Below, in pieces: positions 34,490 to 44,101 of a DNA stretch of 49,111 nucleotides. The notes beneath the pieces were generated by a model. That model had not been told where the DNA came from and ran no database searches. It was given only the letters and a program-made list of their open reading frames with translations. The position numbers and the translations under genes are program-made. Each line of letters begins with the position of its first letter. Position 1 is the first letter of the stretch. The DNA comes from Bacteroidota bacterium. GTDB lineage: Bacteria; Bacteroidota; Bacteroidia; UKL13-3. The stretch spans positions 1 to 49,111 of the forward strand of contig CANFHJ010000005.1 in assembly GCA_947446605.1 (NCBI GenBank), in the 5' to 3' direction.

Positions 34490-35938
34490 TTAATCAGTCT
34501 TTTTTCGGATCAGCCAAAGACCCACAAAGGTTATAATACCATTGAGCAATAATAATTCAATGCCTATTTGGTAAGTCCACCCAAAATAAACAGGCACATT
34601 ATTTTGGAAAAAATAACAAATAATTGGCGCCAAAATACAAACCAATGGCGCCCATTTGTCATGCACCTTATGCTTTGTTAAAATCCCAAATGCAAATAGG
34701 CCTAACAAAGGCCCATAAGTATACCCCGCTACATCTAATAAAATGCTAATAATTGATTTATTATCTAATTGTTTGAAATAGTAAACCATCACTAAAAACA
34801 AAACAGCAAAGGATAAATGTACCATCTTTCTTATGCGCATTTGTTTCCCTTCGGCCATGTCTTCCTTACGCTGAACGCCTAAAATATCAATACAAAAGGA
34901 AGAAGTAAGCGCAGTAATGGCGCCATCAGCAGAAGGAAACAAGGCAGAAATTAACCCAATTATAAATATCAATGAAATAGCTGTTGGCAAATGATTCAAA
35001 GCAACAGTTGGAAATAAATCATCGCCCTTTACACTTAATCCGTGCTTAGTAGCAAACAAATACAAAACCCCTCCCAACAACAAAAACAAAAAGTTAACAA
35101 GTACCATTACACTGCTAAACAACAACATGTTTTTTTGCGCACCACCCAATGTTTTTACACTAATGTTCTTCTGCATCATCTCCTGGTCTAAACCAGTCAT
35201 TGCAATGGTAATAAATGCACCACCCAAAATTTGTTTCAAGAAATATTTCTTATCTAAAATATTCAAATTAAAAATCTGCAAATGTCCACTCTCGTTCAAC
35301 TTATCAATGGTTTCGCCAAAACTCAAATTCAAATCTCCCATGATATAAAAAACGCAAACTACCAATGCCAATAACATAAAAAATGTTTGCAAAGTATCTG
35401 TCCAAACAATTGTCTTTACCCCTCCTTTAAAGGTATACAACAATATCATTATCAATATCACAAAGGTGGTAGTTTCAAAACTTACATGTAATTGATCTAA
35501 TACAAAAAGTTGCAATACATTAATTACTAAATAAAGTCGAAGTGTAGCACCTAATGTGCGCGACAAAATAAAAAACAAAGCGCCCGTTTTGTAGGATGCC
35601 ATCCCAAACCTTTGACCTAAATAATTATATATGGAGGTTAGTTTGAGCCTATAATACAAAGGCAACAAAACAAAGGCTACCACAAAATAACCAATGAAAT
35701 AGCCTATTACAACCTGGAAATAACTAAACTTGGCCAATTCAACTGTGCCTGGCACAGATACAAAAGTTACCCCAGATAAAGAGGTGCCTATCATTCCAAA
35801 TGCAACAAGCGCCCAATGACTACTTTTGTTCCCAATAAAAAAAGTTTCGTTGGTAGCCTCACGTGATGTAAAATACGCCACAAGCAATAAGGCCAAGAAA
35901 TAAATAACTATAACCGTTAAAAAGAGGGTAACAACCAT
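34490..35938 (-). CDS. Sodium:solute symporter (SSS family)
   Basis: A 482-residue protein with about 13 transmembrane helices. The SSS pattern is visible in GNKSSHWALVAFGMIGTSLSGVTFVSVPG (helix 1, unwound site) and FPSADGAITALTSSFCIDIL. Substrate is unknown; sugar-acid, sialate and proline relatives all exist. It has a full promoter of its own. The transcript start predicted from this promoter nearly coincides with the ATG, suggesting a leaderless or nearly leaderless mRNA. Confidence 0.9.
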   Translation of the reverse strand: MVVTLFLTVIVIYFLALLLVAYFTSREATNETFFIGNKSSHWALVAFGMIGTSLSGVTFVSVPGTVELAKFSYFQVVIGYFIGYFVVAFVLLPLYYRLKLTSIYNYLGQRFGMASYKTGALFFILSRTLGATLRLYLVINVLQLFVLDQLHVSFETTTFVILIMILLYTFKGGVKTIVWTDTLQTFFMLLALVVCVFYIMGDLNLSFGETIDKLNESGHLQIFNLNILDKKYFLKQILGGAFITIAMTGLDQEMMQKNISVKTLGGAQKNMLLFSSVMVLVNFLFLLLGGVLYLFATKHGLSVKGDDLFPTVALNHLPTAISLIFIIGLISALFPSADGAITALTSSFCIDILGVQRKEDMAEGKQMRIRKMVHLSFAVLFLVMVYYFKQLDNKSIISILLDVAGYTYGPLLGLFAFGILTKHKVHDKWAPLVCILAPIICYFFQNNVPVYFGWTYQIGIELLLLNGIITFVGLWLIRKKTD

Positions 35939-35942
35939 AACA

Positions 35943-35973
35943 CAAAACTAAAACTTGTAAGCTCTTAGGCAAA
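35943..35973 (-). promoter_or_regulatory. Promoter of the sodium:solute symporter gene
   Basis: On the minus strand, TTTG (35970-35973), 19 bases, then TAGTTTTG (35943-35950), a complete match to the phylum's promoter. It ends only five bases from the ATG at 35938. Confidence 0.75.
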
Positions 35974-36009
35974 TGGACTTAACCACAATTCAATAAAAGC
36001 GTCCAATAA

Positions 36010-36420
36010 TTATTGCTTAGGCAATGGAACGCCAGATGCGGCAACCAATAGCAATGCTAAAGTAACCACAAAAAATGAAATGGCTAAAGGTTTAGTCACA
36101 CTTTTTTTTGCATAGGACTCCTCATTGGGAAAATACTTTTTAAATACAAACTCCACCAAAAATGCACCCTCCAAAAGATTGGCCACAAAGGTGGTGCCTG
36201 GCCCTCTAAATGGCGTTGTTGCTAAGGCCGCAGTGATACAAGCCAACCCAAACGACAAAAACAAAATAGACCATGCTATTTTGGATTCCCCCTTTTCCTT
36301 TAAATTTTGGCGCAACATAAACCCTCCAAAAATAGGGCTAAAAAAGACGCAGAAGCTCAAAATGGCCCACTTACCATAGATTGGCTTTTTCTCCTCTATA
36401 ATCTCTTCAAAATCCATCAT
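36010..36420 (-). CDS. Small multi-pass membrane protein
   Basis: A 136-residue protein with four hydrophobic helices and an acidic N-terminus (MMDFEEIIEEKK). It overlaps the M28 peptidase stop by four bases (ATGA), so it is translationally coupled to it. The helix-helix pattern FGGFMLRQNLKEKGE is reminiscent of small integral proteins of unknown function. No family recognised. Confidence 0.7.
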   Translation of the reverse strand: MMDFEEIIEEKKPIYGKWAILSFCVFFSPIFGGFMLRQNLKEKGESKIAWSILFLSFGLACITAALATTPFRGPGTTFVANLLEGAFLVEFVFKKYFPNEESYAKKSVTKPLAISFFVVTLALLLVAASGVPLPKQ

Positions 36421-37781
36421 AAACCGTATTCACTAATTAACCAAACCAATGCCGAAATATTTCCAGCCCCTAATTCTAATTCTCTTTTGCTAACCTTGTC
36501 AAAAGTATCCACTGCCGTATGGTGAATATCAAAATACCTTTGAGAGTCTGGCCCGAATCCAATTAAACAAGTACCTTGCTCCTTCAAAGGACCAATATCT
36601 ACACCACCACCGCTTGGTAAAACTTCCTCTATACCATAAGCCTGCAGCAATGGAGCATATCCACGCAGCCTTCTCAATTTATCTTCTGATGTGCTAGCAC
36701 AAAAATTTCTAGGTGTAAATCCTCCTGCATCGCTTTCAATTGCGGCAATATGAATTTCTTTGTTTTCTTTGGCAAAATTGGCATAAGCGGTTCCGCCTCT
36801 TGCACCATTTTCTTCATTCATAAACAATACACATCTGATACTTCTTTTTGGTTTTATACCTAATGCTTTAAACGTGTGCAATACCTCCATGCTTTGCACA
36901 CATCCAGAACCATCATCATGCGCGCCATCTCCATTGTCCCAAGAATCCAAATGCCCACCAACCAAAATAATTTCTTCTGGTTTTTCACTGCCATTTATTT
37001 GCGCTAAAACATTATAAGACAATACATCGGGCAATGTTTCGCAATTCATTTTTAAATAAAACTTCAAGGAATTATCCAACTCTAATGCTGCACTCAACAA
37101 TTCCGCATCATAGGTGCTAATAGCACAAGCTGGAATTTGTTTCAAATCATTTTGCAATCGCATCATTCCGGTATGTGGGTTCTTATCTACATTGCTTCCC
37201 ATTGATCTAACAATTACACCAACAGCGCCATACTTACTTGCCGCTACAGCGCCCATCGCTCTTTGGTCAACTGCATCGCTATAGGCATCAAATGTTTTAA
37301 TAAAAAGAGGGTTCATTGGTCTGTTATAAAAAACAATTTTACCTCTAAGCTTTTCACCTAATTCTCCCACTTCTTGCAAACCATTTACCTCTATTACATT
37401 GGCAAATAATCCTTGCTTTTCTGTTGCACAAGAGCCTCCTAAAGCACAAACAGACACCACCACTTTTCCATTTTTGTCTTTAAACCAAGCTTCTTCTTTT
37501 GCCCCTCTTACCCAATGAGGAACCATCACTGGCTGCAGCCACACACTGTCAAAACCTTCTTTTTTTAATGTTTCAAAAGTGAATTTAACTGCACGTTCCG
37601 CTTCAACAGATCCACTTAACCTTCCACCAATTTGATTGCTCAAATAATCTAAACGAGAATAGCAGGTGCCTTTACTCAAAATTTGATTGAATATTTTTCT
37701 GATTTGCAAAGAATCATTCTCGGCATAGAGAACAAAATTGCTCAGTAACAATGCAAAAAATATAGTTGCGTTTCTTTTCAT
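36417..37781 (-). CDS. Secreted M28-family metallopeptidase with PA domain
   Basis: A 454-residue protein: signal peptide (1-20), N-terminal cap, a PA insert (about 120-240), then the M28 catalytic domain. Zinc ligands are visible in GGHLDSWDNGDGAHDDGSG (His and bridging Asp), NEENGARGG (catalytic Glu and Glu ligand), ESDAGG (Asp) and the C-terminal DIHHTAVDT (His). The layout fits the carboxypeptidase Q type of M28 peptidase. No T9SS sorting domain, so it is probably periplasmic or lipid-free soluble. It starts 33 bases after the rhomboid gene. Confidence 0.9.
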   Translation of the reverse strand: MKRNATIFFALLLSNFVLYAENDSLQIRKIFNQILSKGTCYSRLDYLSNQIGGRLSGSVEAERAVKFTFETLKKEGFDSVWLQPVMVPHWVRGAKEEAWFKDKNGKVVVSVCALGGSCATEKQGLFANVIEVNGLQEVGELGEKLRGKIVFYNRPMNPLFIKTFDAYSDAVDQRAMGAVAASKYGAVGVIVRSMGSNVDKNPHTGMMRLQNDLKQIPACAISTYDAELLSAALELDNSLKFYLKMNCETLPDVLSYNVLAQINGSEKPEEIILVGGHLDSWDNGDGAHDDGSGCVQSMEVLHTFKALGIKPKRSIRCVLFMNEENGARGGTAYANFAKENKEIHIAAIESDAGGFTPRNFCASTSEDKLRRLRGYAPLLQAYGIEEVLPSGGGVDIGPLKEQGTCLIGFGPDSQRYFDIHHTAVDTFDKVSKRELELGAGNISALVWLISEYGL

Positions 37782-37798
37782 TTTTCCTTTAATAATTT

Positions 37799-37808
37799 AG
37801 TTCGAACC
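37799..37808. repeat. AGTTCGAACC, near-match to the palindrome
   Basis: Nine of ten positions of GGTTCGAACC, in the 33-base gap between the rhomboid and M28 genes. Other one-mismatch forms occur at 1833 and 3756 (GGTTCGATCC) and 31179 (GGTTCGAGCC). Confidence 0.5.
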
Positions 37809-37814
37809 AAAACT

Positions 37815-38648
37815 TTAGTAAAAATTATTTCGATCCTTTTTATTCCAAAGTTTTATCATCACAAATCCAAATAACATACCACCCAAATGCGCAAAATGCG
37901 CCACATTATCAGATGGGTCATTTGAAATTCCTTGGTAAAATTCTAATAAGCCATAAATCAAAACAAAGTACTTTGCTTTAATAGGAAATGGGAAAAACAA
38001 CATCACCAATTGGGTGTTTGGAAACAACATGCCAAAACCCAATAAAAGGCCAAAAACTGCACCACTAGCACCTACAACAGGTACATTTATTTTCCTAATC
38101 AATAAATAATCTACAATTTGTTTAGCACCTGTTACAAAATCAGGATTACTTGGATCCTTTTTCCACTCACTCAAAAAATCTACAATATGGATGTCGTTAG
38201 CAAAAAAAGAATCCCTTTGTATAATTCCAAAAAAGGTATCGTAATCGGGCTGGGCATTAAAACTTGCAATAACCTCTTTAATTTGATGCACTTCGTATGC
38301 ATTTACTCCCAAATACAAGGCCGCCGCACCAAATGCAGTAATAAAATAATAAATAAAAAAACGTTTGGGACCCCAATGATTTTCTAATACACCGCCAAAC
38401 ATCCAAAGGCTAAACATATTAAAAAACAAGTGCATAAAAGTGCCATGCATAAATACATGTGTAAGCAATTGATAGGGCTTAAACAATGTCGATTCTGGGT
38501 AATACAAGCCAAAATGTTCATTCATATCGTACCAACCTCTGCTTTGCAATACAATATTGGCCAAAAAACAAAGCCCATTAATAATCAAAAGATTTTTAAC
38601 AACAGGAGGAAAAGTAGAAAATTGATTGGGCCTATATTGTTGGTACAT
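37815..38648 (-). CDS. Rhomboid-family intramembrane serine protease
   Basis: A 277-residue membrane protein with six helices. The catalytic Ser is in VGASGAVFGLLLGF (GxSG) and the catalytic His in HFAHLGGMLFG; the helix 2 motif LTHVFMHGTFMHLFFNM carries the conserved His and Asn. A soluble insert of roughly 70-80 residues (about 125-195) separates helix 3 from the Ser helix, longer than in E. coli GlpG. It lies 71 bases downstream of mutL. Confidence 0.88.
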   Translation of the reverse strand: MYQQYRPNQFSTFPPVVKNLLIINGLCFLANIVLQSRGWYDMNEHFGLYYPESTLFKPYQLLTHVFMHGTFMHLFFNMFSLWMFGGVLENHWGPKRFFIYYFITAFGAAALYLGVNAYEVHQIKEVIASFNAQPDYDTFFGIIQRDSFFANDIHIVDFLSEWKKDPSNPDFVTGAKQIVDYLLIRKINVPVVGASGAVFGLLLGFGMLFPNTQLVMLFFPFPIKAKYFVLIYGLLEFYQGISNDPSDNVAHFAHLGGMLFGFVMIKLWNKKDRNNFY

Positions 38649-38719
38649 GCGGTTTTTTTTGCAAAATAATTATTATGATCGAAATGCTTGTATGAAGCAA
38701 ATAAAAAAAGAAGCGCTTC

Positions 38720-40525
38720 TTAAAACATTTTTGCCAAATCTTGTAAGGTAAGCTTGCTCACACAAGGCCTGCCATCTGGCGAAAATTGAGGGTCAGAGCA
38801 AGCAAACAATTCATCAACCAATTTATTCATTTCCTCTATCTTGAGCTTTGTGCCTGCTTTTATAGCAGCCTTTTTTGCCAAGGTTTTAGCAACATTTTTA
38901 TGCTTGTTTAACTCTCCTTGTTTATTGCGCCTATATGTGTCTATTATTTCCAATAAGAGTTCTTGCTCATTTTCTAAATGTAATTCGGCAGGTAAACCAT
39001 TTATTACAAATGCATTCTTGCCAAAAACATTTACAGTAAATCCCAAAGCCCCCATTTCGGGCAATATCTCCTCTAATATTTGCTCATCGCCAGCAGCCAA
39101 ATTAACCACCTTTGGAAACAATAGCTGCTGACTGGCAATTGGGCTGTTTTCTAAGGCCTCCAAATATTTTTCATACAGTATTCTTTCGTGGGCCGCTTGC
39201 TGACTTAATAGCATAAGCCCGCTTTTTATTGGCGTAACAATGTATTGGTTGTTTAATTGAAAAAACACCCTGCTGTCATTCACGTCTTCGCCAATGGGCA
39301 ATAACGTTTCTTGTGTTGGTTTACTGAGTGCAGACGTATTAGTCTGAAACAGTTTTTCCCATTGCTGCGAATTTTGATTTCGTTGGTGTTGATACGTTTC
39401 TTTTAATCCACCCCAATCTGGCATGCTCACTGTTGCATTGCCACCCATATAAGGTTTTACCTCACTCAAAGTGGGTGGATTTAACTGCAAATGAATAAAC
39501 CTATTGTCGTCAAAATCTCCTCCATCTGGATTTTGAATAAACGAACCCAATGCCTTCCTAACAACAGCTCTCAAAATTTGGTATACATTGCGTTCATCTT
39601 CAAATTTTACCTCTGTTTTTGTGGGATGCACATTGATATCAATTTGTGCTGGATCTATCTCAATTTGTATCACATAAAAGGGAAATTGCTCTTTACTAAT
39701 TGTGCCCTCAAATGCATTGTTTACAGCATGGTTCAAGTAATTGTCCTTAAAGAATCTTTTATTTACAAAGAAATATTGCTCCCCTCTAATTCTTTTTGCA
39801 ACGCTAGGTTTTCCAATAAATCCTTTTACATGAATTATGCTTGTTTGCTCATCAATTTCAAGTAAATCATCTTCTTTCCTATCAGTAAATACAGCTAAAA
39901 TTCTCTGCTTTTGATCCGAAATTGGATAGGCTAATTGCAGTTCATCATTGTGAAATAATTCAAAACTAATGTCTGGATTAGCAAAAGCAGCCCTATTAAA
40001 TTCTTCAACTATATGCTTCCACTCAACAGGATTGGATTTTAAGAAGTTTCTTCTAGCAGGAATATTATAAAACAAGTTTTTTACAGAAATGCTTGTGCCT
40101 ATATGGCTTGCAATAGGCTCCTGTTTTTTTACCTCAGAACCTTCAATAAAAATATAAGTGCCTAATTCATCCTCTTCTCTTTGGGTTTTCATTTCTACTT
40201 GCGCAACACTAGCAATACTTGCTAATGCCTCACCCCTAAAACCCATTGTATTAATTTTGAAAATATCTTCTGTTGCTGTAATTTTTGAGGTAGCATGTCT
40301 TTCCCAACACATTCTTGCATCTATGCTGCTCATTCCACAACCTTTGTCAATGAGGTGGATCAATGATTTTCCCGCATCCTTCACATAGAGTAAAATCTCC
40401 TTGCTTCCCGCATCAATAGCATTATCTAGCAGTTCTTTAACCACAGATGCTGGCCTTTGAATAACCTCTCCAGCCGCAATTTGACTCGCCACATGGTCGG
40501 GCAATAATTTTATAAAATCAGTCAT
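38720..40525 (-). CDS. mutL: DNA mismatch repair protein MutL
   Basis: A 601-residue GHKL ATPase. N-terminal motifs are intact: the Asn-bearing helix KELLDNAIDAG, DKGCGM, TMGFRGEALASI and FYNIPARRNF. The C-terminal dimerisation domain is divergent. The endonuclease motif DQHA(x)2E(x)4E reads SQQAAHERILYE (first three codons 39197-39205), the AC-motif Cys is Lys (AKKAAIKAG), and the CPHGRP motif reads SPDGRP. All metal-coordinating Asp/His/Cys positions have thus changed together, so the protein should lack nicking activity, although matchmaking by the ATPase half should work. Confidence 0.95.
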   Translation of the reverse strand: MTDFIKLLPDHVASQIAAGEVIQRPASVVKELLDNAIDAGSKEILLYVKDAGKSLIHLIDKGCGMSSIDARMCWERHATSKITATEDIFKINTMGFRGEALASIASVAQVEMKTQREEDELGTYIFIEGSEVKKQEPIASHIGTSISVKNLFYNIPARRNFLKSNPVEWKHIVEEFNRAAFANPDISFELFHNDELQLAYPISDQKQRILAVFTDRKEDDLLEIDEQTSIIHVKGFIGKPSVAKRIRGEQYFFVNKRFFKDNYLNHAVNNAFEGTISKEQFPFYVIQIEIDPAQIDINVHPTKTEVKFEDERNVYQILRAVVRKALGSFIQNPDGGDFDDNRFIHLQLNPPTLSEVKPYMGGNATVSMPDWGGLKETYQHQRNQNSQQWEKLFQTNTSALSKPTQETLLPIGEDVNDSRVFFQLNNQYIVTPIKSGLMLLSQQAAHERILYEKYLEALENSPIASQQLLFPKVVNLAAGDEQILEEILPEMGALGFTVNVFGKNAFVINGLPAELHLENEQELLLEIIDTYRRNKQGELNKHKNVAKTLAKKAAIKAGTKLKIEEMNKLVDELFACSDPQFSPDGRPCVSKLTLQDLAKMF

Positions 40526-40656
40526 ACCTCATACAAATCACTCCAATTTTTCGCGTATTTTTCATACTGTGGAGAACTTTCAACCAAAACTTGGTGAATA
40601 AGTTATCGCTACAAACAATGATTTTGTGCCTCCAATTCTGCTTTTTTGTAAGTACA

Positions 40657-43584
40657 ATGAACAATGCGCTAAAGTCAATCCTGTTTCTCGTATTTTTTTT
40701 ATGCTGCTTCAATGCATCTAAAGCACAAAATCATGCCATCAATTGGAAAAAAAATTATCCTTGGGTAGATTCTGTGCTTACTGCGCTTACCCTCGATGAA
40801 AAAATAGCCCAACTTATGACAGTTGCCGTTTGGACACAGCGAGACAGCAATTACATGCAAGAAATTGAAGGCCTCGTGAAAGATTGCCGCATTGGCGGTC
40901 TCATGTTTATGAAAGGTACGCCAAGTAAAGAAGCGATACTTACCAATCGATTCCAAGCATTAAGCAAGGTGCCCCTCCTCATTAGTATCGATGGCGAATG
41001 GGGCCTCAGCATGCGATTAGACAGTACACCCGTTTTTCCTCGTCAAATGGTTTTAGGTGCAGCAGATGATGTGGAACTAACCCAACAAATGGGCGCAGAA
41101 ATTGCAAAACATTGTAAGAGAATTGGCATCCAAGTAAACTTCGCACCAGACGTAGACATCAACAATAACCCCGCCAATCCCGTTATTAACGACAGAAGCT
41201 TTGGCGAAAATAAATTCATTGTAGCCAAACATGGTATTGCCTATGCAAAAGGAATGCAAGAACAACATGTCCTTGCCACCGCCAAACACTTTCCTGGGCA
41301 TGGCGATACAGAATCAGATTCTCATGCAGCTTTGCCAATAATTCCCTTCAATAGAAAAAGATTAGACTCCCTAGAATTATACCCTTTTAAAGAGCTCATC
41401 AAAAATCATGTAGGTAGTGTAATGGTAGGCCACCTTTTTGTTCCCGCAATTGATACCACAACAAACACGGCAACATCTATCTCTCCTTTAGCTATCAAGA
41501 AACTACTTAAAGACGAGCTAAATTTTGATGGCTTAGTTGTTACAGATGGCCTTAACATGAAAGGTGTTGCCAATTATGCTGCTCCCGGAGAAGTTTCTGC
41601 AAAAGCCTTGGCAGCAGGTAGCGACTTATTGCTCTTTGTGGAAGATGTGCAACAAAGTATTTTTTGGATCAAAGAGTACATGAAAAATGGTCTCATTTCC
41701 GAAGAAGATGTAAATAACGCCTGCCGAAAAATATTAATAACAAAAAATTGGGCTGGTTTAAATCGTTACCAACCAGTAATTCTTGAAAACCTATACAGCG
41801 ATATCAATTGCTGTTCTACTGATTTACTTATCAAAAAAATTGTAAAACAAGGAATCGTTGTTGCAAAAAATCAAGACCATTTAATTCCCCTCGAAAACCC
41901 ACAAGACTACAAAATAGCAAGTATTGCCGTTGGAAGCAATCAGTTTTCAAGCTTCCAACAAATGCTAAATAATTACCTCAAAGCAGACTATTTTTCTATA
42001 GATAAAAATGATAGTCAAGCTGCCTTTAATAACATGTTTTCCGTTTTACAGCGCTACAATCTGGTAATTATTAGCCTTCAAAATACAAGCAGGTATGTAA
42101 GCAAAAAATTAGGTTTGACCCAAGCAGAAATTGCCTTTGTAAACAGGCTTCTTGCCAACGGTAAAACAATTTTAGTTGACCACGGAAACCCTTATATATT
42201 GCAGCATTTTGCATCAGCAAGAAATGTAATTGTTGCTTTTGAAGACCTGCCGCTATACAATCAAATGGCAGCACAAGCACTGATGGGAGCCTATGCCACT
42301 AGCGGGAAAATGCCCGTTTCTGTTGGTTCAGCATTTCCTCTGGCATCTGGTATAGAAACCACAAGTCTACCTCGATTTGAATATATTTTGCCGGAAGAAA
42401 TCAATATTGAACACACGCCATTAAATTATATTGATAGCATTGTTACAGAAGGTCTAAATGCAGGGGCTTTCCCTGGTTGCCAAGTTTTTGTTTCATTGAA
42501 TAGTAAAGTAATTTATAACAAATCTTTTGGCAAACTAAGTTACGATAGTGCAGCAGCAAATGTGCAAAACAACAATCTATACGATCTTGCCTCCTTAACC
42601 AAAATGCTTTCTACAACATTGGCAATTATGAAGCTTTACGAAAATAAAGCAATTGGCCTAAATGATAGAATTGGCCTGTATTTGCCATTTTTGAGAGATA
42701 GCAATAAAGACAAAATTTGTATCAAAGATGTTTTGCTTCACCAAGCGGGGTTCCCTGCCTTTATTCCTTTCTACAAAAAACTCCTAAATAACTCCCTACC
42801 CGATACAACTTGGTTCAGCAAAATAGAAACAAGTAGACATAGCAAACAAATTGCCGATAGTCTTTGGATTGATAAGGCCTATGAAACAGAAATGTTCAAC
42901 ACCATTGCAAATGCAGAACTAAAAGAACCTGGCGAATATTTATATAGCGACCTTGGCTTTATTCTGCTTAGAAAATTGGTAGAAAATGTAAGCAACCAAA
43001 GCTTTGATGATTTTATGCAAGAGAACTTCTATACACCACTTGCCTTAGGTTCACTTTGCTTTAACCCACTTGCCAAAGGAGTATTAAAAGATAAAATTGC
43101 CCCAACAGAAAACGATACCATTTTTAGAAAACAAGTTATTCAAGGGTATGTGCACGACCCAGCAGCGGCAATGCTAGGTGGTGTAAGTGGACATGCTGGC
43201 CTATTTTCTAATGCCAATGATGTTGCCGTAATTATGCAAATGCTTCTAAATAAAGGAACATACGGAAATGTTCGGGTGCTTAAGTCTTCTACAATTGACC
43301 TATTTACCCAAAAACAAAACAAAAAATCGAGAAGAGGTCTTGGATTTGATAAACCAGAAACATTGCCGCTTCGCCCATCCCCAACAGGCAAGTTGTGCTC
43401 TCCATTAACATTTGGCCATACCGGATTTACCGGAACATGCGCTTGGGCCGATCCAAAAACAGGGCTGGTGTTTGTTTTCCTTTCTAACAGAGTTAATCCC
43501 AACGCCGACAACAATAAATTGGCCAATATGAATATCCGCACAAGAATTCAAGATTTACTTTACGAGGTAATCAAAAAGAAATAA
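40657..43584 (+). CDS. GH3 beta-N-acetylglucosaminidase fused to a beta-lactamase-type serine hydrolase
   Basis: A 975-residue exported protein. ATG at 40657 gives the signal peptide MNNALKSILFLVFFLCCFNA (cleavage near KAQ); the longer frame start 22 codons upstream is unlikely. Residues about 35-380 are a NagZ-type GH3 domain with the KHFPGHGDTESDSH loop and the nucleophile in VVTDGLNMKG. A middle GH3 C-terminal domain follows. From about 590 a class C beta-lactamase/DD-peptidase-like domain has SLTK (Ser nucleophile and Lys), YSD and HTG motifs. The two activities fit peptidoglycan recycling or remodelling in the periplasm. The fusion is a known Bacteroidota arrangement. Confidence 0.92.
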   Translation: MNNALKSILFLVFFLCCFNASKAQNHAINWKKNYPWVDSVLTALTLDEKIAQLMTVAVWTQRDSNYMQEIEGLVKDCRIGGLMFMKGTPSKEAILTNRFQALSKVPLLISIDGEWGLSMRLDSTPVFPRQMVLGAADDVELTQQMGAEIAKHCKRIGIQVNFAPDVDINNNPANPVINDRSFGENKFIVAKHGIAYAKGMQEQHVLATAKHFPGHGDTESDSHAALPIIPFNRKRLDSLELYPFKELIKNHVGSVMVGHLFVPAIDTTTNTATSISPLAIKKLLKDELNFDGLVVTDGLNMKGVANYAAPGEVSAKALAAGSDLLLFVEDVQQSIFWIKEYMKNGLISEEDVNNACRKILITKNWAGLNRYQPVILENLYSDINCCSTDLLIKKIVKQGIVVAKNQDHLIPLENPQDYKIASIAVGSNQFSSFQQMLNNYLKADYFSIDKNDSQAAFNNMFSVLQRYNLVIISLQNTSRYVSKKLGLTQAEIAFVNRLLANGKTILVDHGNPYILQHFASARNVIVAFEDLPLYNQMAAQALMGAYATSGKMPVSVGSAFPLASGIETTSLPRFEYILPEEINIEHTPLNYIDSIVTEGLNAGAFPGCQVFVSLNSKVIYNKSFGKLSYDSAAANVQNNNLYDLASLTKMLSTTLAIMKLYENKAIGLNDRIGLYLPFLRDSNKDKICIKDVLLHQAGFPAFIPFYKKLLNNSLPDTTWFSKIETSRHSKQIADSLWIDKAYETEMFNTIANAELKEPGEYLYSDLGFILLRKLVENVSNQSFDDFMQENFYTPLALGSLCFNPLAKGVLKDKIAPTENDTIFRKQVIQGYVHDPAAAMLGGVSGHAGLFSNANDVAVIMQMLLNKGTYGNVRVLKSSTIDLFTQKQNKKSRRGLGFDKPETLPLRPSPTGKLCSPLTFGHTGFTGTCAWADPKTGLVFVFLSNRVNPNADNNKLANMNIRTRIQDLLYEVIKKK

Positions 43585-43608
43585 TCTAAGTCATTCACAA
43601 AGAAATTG

Positions 43609-43628
43609 TTGCATAATTTGCAATTTTT
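43609..43628 (+). terminator. Weak terminator after the GH3 gene
   Basis: TTGCA (43609-43613) and TGCAA (43619-43623) form a short stem followed by TTTTTG. The stem is only five pairs. Confidence 0.35.
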
Positions 43629-43649
43629 GTGGATTTCTGGTTAACAACA

Positions 43650-43680
43650 TTTGGAAATGTCAAATATTGGCTTATCTTTG
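43650..43680 (+). promoter_or_regulatory. Promoter of the RRM protein gene
   Basis: TTTG (43650-43653), 19 bases, then TATCTTTG (43673-43680), a full match to the phylum consensus. The ATG follows 20 bases later. Confidence 0.85.
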
Positions 43681-43700
43681 ACATTCATATTATTTTATTC

Positions 43701-44009
43701 ATGAACATCTACATTGGAAATTTAAACTGGAGCACAACCGAAGACGAGTTGCGCGGCTTGTTTTCACAGTATGGCGAAGTATCAAGCATTAACATTGTTA
43801 ATGACAAATTTACCGGCCGTAGCAAAGGATTTGGTTTTGTTGAAATGCCAGAAAATACTGGCGCACAAAATGCAATCAACTCTCTAAACGGTCAGTCTTT
43901 CAAAGACAGAAACATTACCGTTAACGAAGCTCGTCCACGCGAAGAAAGACCTAACCGCGAGAGAAGGTCTTTTAACAACGACAGAGGAGACAACAGAAGA
44001 TCTTATTAA
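43701..44009 (+). CDS. Glycine/arginine-tailed RRM RNA-binding protein
   Basis: A 102-residue protein with one RNA recognition motif: RNP2 is IYIGNL and RNP1 is SKGFGFVEM, followed by an Arg/Asn/Glu-rich tail with RGD-like repeats (RPREERPNRERR). ATG at 43701 is right because the longer frame starts upstream of the promoter. These small RRM proteins are abundant in Bacteroidota, often cold-induced, and are likely global RNA chaperones or post-transcriptional regulators. Confidence 0.93.
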   Translation: MNIYIGNLNWSTTEDELRGLFSQYGEVSSINIVNDKFTGRSKGFGFVEMPENTGAQNAINSLNGQSFKDRNITVNEARPREERPNRERRSFNNDRGDNRRSY

Positions 44010-44030
44010 TATTCTTATTAAGAACTGAAC

Positions 44031-44068
44031 AAAAAAGCCGTCCCGATTATTCGGAGCGGCTTTTTTTT
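44031..44068 (+). terminator. Bidirectional rho-independent terminator
   Basis: AAAAAAGCCGTCCCGA (44031-44046) pairs with TCGGAGCGGCTTTTTT (44051-44066) with one mismatch and one wobble, loop TTAT. T tract on the plus strand and A tract before the stem mean that it can serve the RRM gene and the convergent LysM gene. Confidence 0.88.
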
Positions 44069-44101
44069 GCAATCTACCCAAGCAAAACCAATTGAATAAC
44101 G

